In this document: positions 5,969 to 8,044 of the stretch, in pieces | Layout: every line of letters begins with the position of its first letter | Position numbering within the stretch: position 1 is the stretch's first letter | Source of the DNA: JBLNBQ01 sp050260095 | GTDB lineage: Bacteria > Bacillota > UBA5301 > DYFA01 | Reading direction: 5' to 3' | Assembly (NCBI GenBank): GCA_050260095.1 | Contig: JBLNBQ010000081.1 | Coordinates: forward strand, 1-8,044 | DNA: 8,044 nt | Translations under genes and position numbers: made by a program | Notes under the pieces: model-generated | The model's database searches: none | What the model saw: only the letters and a program-made list of their open reading frames with translations | Told to the model about the DNA's origin: nothing

Positions 5969-7561
5969 CTACTTCACCTCGTTCTGCACTTTGACGGCGA
6001 TGCCCTCGGCGAGCTGCGTCTGCCCGGCGACGACCACCCGATCCCCCTGGGCCAGGCCCTTGACGATCTCGACCGAATGCCCGTCGGAGAGGCCGGTCTT
6101 CACCGCCCGCTCGACGGCGGTCCCGTTCTCGACCACGAAGACCACCTGGTCGCCGTTGCGGTCCACCAGGGCGTCGGCCGGGATGACGAGGACGCCCCGC
6201 TTGGAGTCGGTCACGAACTTGACCGTGGCGAACATGCCGGGCTTGAGCTGGCTATCGCGGTTGGCCAGCCTGACCCGGGCGGCGAAGGCGCGGGTGCGCG
6301 GGTCGGCGGCGGGGGCCAGGTTGGTGAGGGTGCCTTGGAAGAGCCGGCCGGGATAGGCGTCCACGGCGACTGCGACCGTCTGGCCGTTGCGCGCCTTGTC
6401 CACCAGCCCTTCCGTGATGCTGACGTCGACGAAGAGCTGGCCGGTGGTGACGATGGAGAGGACCGGCACGCCCGGGGCAGCCAGCTCGCCGGGGTCGATG
6501 CTCCGGCTGGCGATGGTGCCGCTCACCGGGGCGGTGATCACCGCGCTGTTCAGCTGCGAGGTCGCCAGCTCCAGGGCGGCCTGAGCCTGCTGCACGCCGG
6601 CCGCGGCGGCCTCGATGTCCTCGGCCCGGGCGCCGGCCTTGACCTGGGTGAGGCGCGCCTCGGCCGCCTTCACGTTGGCCTGCGCGATCTTGTACTGGCT
6701 CTCGGCCGCGTCGACCTGGGCCTGAAGGGCCGTCTGGCTATCGTAGGTTTCCTTGGCGGTGCCGAGGTTCTTCTTGGCGCCCTCCAAGGCGACCCGCGCC
6801 TGCTCAAGGGAGGCCTGGGCCGACTGGTACTGGGCCTTGGCGATGTCCGCCTGCGACTGGGCGGTTTCAAGTTGGACCCGGGTCACCGCGTTCTTGGCGT
6901 AGAGGTCGGTCATCCGCTGCAGGTTGTCGAGCGCGCTCTTCTGGTTGACTGCCGCCTGTTTCACCAGGGCCTGGGCCGAGTCGTACTGCGCTTGCCCGAC
7001 TTGGGCCTGGGTCTCCGCGGCGGTCAAGGCCTGCACGCTGGCGGTCCGCTCTTGCAGCAGCCGTTTCGCGTTGTCCAGGCCCCGCTTGGCGCCCTGCTCC
7101 GCCGCCTTGGCCTGACCCAGCGCGGCTTCGGCCTGTTCGATCTCTTCCGGGCGGGCCCCGGCCTTCACCTGGGCCAGGCGGGCGCGGGCGGCCGCCAGCG
7201 CGGCCTCGGCCTGCTTGACCTGGGCTCGCAGGTCCGACTTGTCGAGTTCGACCAGAGCTTGCCCTGCCTTCACGGTCTCACCCACGTCGACCAGCACCCG
7301 GGTGACCCGCCCCCCGAGCTTGGGCACGACGCTCACCTCGGCGTCGGGGCGGATGGTTCCGGTGAGTTCGGCGGTGGCCGAGATGTCCCCCAGCGCAGCC
7401 GTCTTGACGTCGACCGGGATGGTCTGAACCTGGTCCACCTTGGCCTTCTGCTGGTTCATGGTGGCTTTCGCCTGGTTCCGCTGAAGCCGGTATGCCACCC
7501 CCAGGCCGAGGAGGACGAGGATCACGAGTAGCACGGAGATCGCCTTGGTCTTGCGGCTCAA
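5969..7561 (-). CDS. HlyD/AcrA-type periplasmic adaptor (membrane fusion protein) with a very long hairpin
   Basis: This adaptor, 530 residues from the chosen start, links the RND pump to the TolC channel. I chose TTG at 7561 because GGGAGGG (7575-7569) lies 7 nt upstream and the next residues, SRKTKAISVLLVILVLLGLG, form a typical N-terminal membrane anchor. The in-frame ATG at 7633 would add 24 residues, overlap tolC and precede the anchor with unlike sequence. Domains in order are the anchor (8-24), first lipoyl half (about 75-108), coiled-coil hairpin (about 112-340), second lipoyl half (about 341-371), beta-barrel (about 375-450) and membrane-proximal domain (about 455-530). The hairpin turn carries R216, L220 and T227, matching the RLS motif (R-x3-L-x6-S) that docks TolC, with Thr for Ser. 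Arms of about 110 residues are much longer than in AcrA. Each arm holds one copy of a QVKAGAR element. The anchor is a transmembrane segment rather than a lipobox. Confidence 0.93.
   Translation of the reverse strand: MSRKTKAISVLLVILVLLGLGVAYRLQRNQAKATMNQQKAKVDQVQTIPVDVKTAALGDISATAELTGTIRPDAEVSVVPKLGGRVTRVLVDVGETVKAGQALVELDKSDLRAQVKQAEAALAAARARLAQVKAGARPEEIEQAEAALGQAKAAEQGAKRGLDNAKRLLQERTASVQALTAAETQAQVGQAQYDSAQALVKQAAVNQKSALDNLQRMTDLYAKNAVTRVQLETAQSQADIAKAQYQSAQASLEQARVALEGAKKNLGTAKETYDSQTALQAQVDAAESQYKIAQANVKAAEARLTQVKAGARAEDIEAAAAGVQQAQAALELATSQLNSAVITAPVSGTIASRSIDPGELAAPGVPVLSIVTTGQLFVDVSITEGLVDKARNGQTVAVAVDAYPGRLFQGTLTNLAPAADPRTRAFAARVRLANRDSQLKPGMFATVKFVTDSKRGVLVIPADALVDRNGDQVVFVVENGTAVERAVKTGLSDGHSVEIVKGLAQGDRVVVAGQTQLAEGIAVKVQNEVK
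6572..7180 (-). repeat. Internal repeat in the two arms of the adaptor hairpin
   Basis: Residues 128-154 (bases 7180-7100) and 303-329 (within 6655-6572) of the adaptor share 18 of 27 identical residues when aligned by eye without gaps. The core is RL-x-QVKAGAR-x-E-[ED]-IE. The offset is 175 codons (525 nt). A second, weaker repeat, QY-x2-AQA followed by helical sequence, occurs near residues 192, 244 and 289. The GAR core interrupts the heptad pattern and probably marks a kink. Confidence 0.7.
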
Positions 7562-7574
7562 TGTGTGTCCCTCC

Positions 7575-8044
7575 CTACTTGATGAGGCCGGTGTCGCCGG
7601 AGGCCTTCGCCAGTTTGGCGAGGGCCAGATCATAATCGAAGACTGCCTGCACGTAGGCGGATTCGCTCTGGGTCAGAAGCATCTGGCTGTCGAGCACGTC
7701 GACGGTGGTCGCCAGGCCCGCTTCGTACCGGATCTGGGTGATGGAGAGGTTCTCTTTGGCCTGCGTCACGTTGGTTTCGGCCACGGGGATGCGCTCCCGG
7801 GCCTCGAGGAGGGCCTGGTAGGCTTGCTGCACCTCGACGAGGATCTGGTCCTGCAGGCCCTTCACGCGCAGCTCCAGGCCGCGCGCGTTGGCTTCGGCCT
7901 GTGCGAGCCGGGCCTTGGCCGCCCCCCAGTCGAAGACGGTGTAGGAGGCGTTCAGCGTGACCATCCAGCTGTCGCTGAGGTCGGCGAGCTCGGAGCCCTG
8001 GAGGTTCTCGCTGGCGACCAGCGTGACGGTGGGCCGGAGCCCCG
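7575..8044 (-). CDS. TolC-family outer-membrane efflux channel, C-terminal part (partial)
   Basis: The last 156 codons of an outer-membrane efflux protein run off the right edge of the window. The visible part starts with GLRPTVTLVASEN, a beta-strand region typical of OEP repeats. It continues with SDSWMVTLNASYTVFDWGAAKARLAQAEA, where F-D-W-G is followed by the start of a long helix, then a coiled-coil arm (about LELRVKGL to ARERIP). The characteristic return helix follows, with RYEAGLATTVDVLDSQ (the Y-x2-G-x5-D-V-L-D/E-x-Q signature) and a final LALAKLAKASG helix. The frame has no stop up to the edge, so the internal Met at 7964 is not the start. TolC trimers form the exit duct across the outer membrane and periplasm, and this gene leads the visible part of the efflux operon, 13 nt before the adaptor. 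Whole proteins of this family are usually 400-500 residues, so about two thirds lie outside. Confidence 0.92.
   Translation of the reverse strand, partial: GLRPTVTLVASENLQGSELADLSDSWMVTLNASYTVFDWGAAKARLAQAEANARGLELRVKGLQDQILVEVQQAYQALLEARERIPVAETNVTQAKENLSITQIRYEAGLATTVDVLDSQMLLTQSESAYVQAVFDYDLALAKLAKASGDTGLIK

Noticed and set aside
6600..7200. The Ala/Gln-rich adaptor helix region as a DNA tandem repeat or recombination hotspot
   Set aside because: Similarity is at the protein level with scattered synonymous and non-synonymous changes. Only one motif pair, 525 nt apart, is clear, which fits coiled-coil structure rather than a DNA repeat array.
4721..7531. A 936-codon open frame on the + strand opposite the pump and adaptor genes
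   Set aside because: It is the antisense shadow of two GC-rich genes. Its translation is dominated by His, Asp, Gly, Arg and Gln with no domain, and the - strand frames have clear RND and HlyD motifs.
7562..7633. Longer start for the adaptor at ATG 7633
   Set aside because: It overlaps tolC by about 59 nt, and the added 24 residues are out of keeping with an N-terminal membrane anchor. TTG 7561 has a strong ribosome site.

Overview
The window is strongly GC-rich DNA with G/C-rich third codon positions. It falls into two blocks that converge near position 1700. The gene mix points to a GC-rich, deep-branching member of the Bacillota (Firmicutes), quite possibly a spore former: tandem YetF/DUF421 membrane proteins, a LysM protein without signal peptide, an RND pump resembling the SwrC group, and strong GGAGG-type ribosome sites with GTG and TTG starts. 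The complete TolC/HlyD/RND set implies that the cell has an outer membrane or descends from one that did. The lineage is inferred from gene content only.

Left block, + strand: the probable last codons of an unknown gene (1-68), a GC-rich hairpin (97-122), a possible sigma-G-like promoter (126-155), and two adjacent paralogous DUF421 genes (190-927 and 940-1695) 12 nt apart. These two should be co-transcribed and may form a hetero-oligomer in the inner membrane.

Right block, - strand, in transcription order: the C-terminal part of a TolC-family outer-membrane channel (8044-7575, running off the window), an HlyD/AcrA-type periplasmic adaptor starting at TTG (7561-5969), a 1047-residue RND pump (5968-2825), a TetR-family regulator (2821-2216), and then, behind its own -10 element, a small LysM protein (2126-1710). 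Gaps from tolC to tetR are 13, 0 and 3 nt, so this is one tightly coupled tripartite efflux operon with its regulator last. Its promoter and probable operator lie beyond position 8044.

The most distinctive features are the adaptor and the LysM gene. The adaptor has a very long coiled-coil hairpin: a TolC-docking RLS-type tip lies at its midpoint, and a repeated AGAR element sits at the same height in both arms. The LysM protein begins with a DLQRFA peptide reminiscent of phage capsid N-termini. I see no CRISPR array, tRNA, rRNA or insertion sequence. Apart from roughly the first 190 bases, almost every base is coding.
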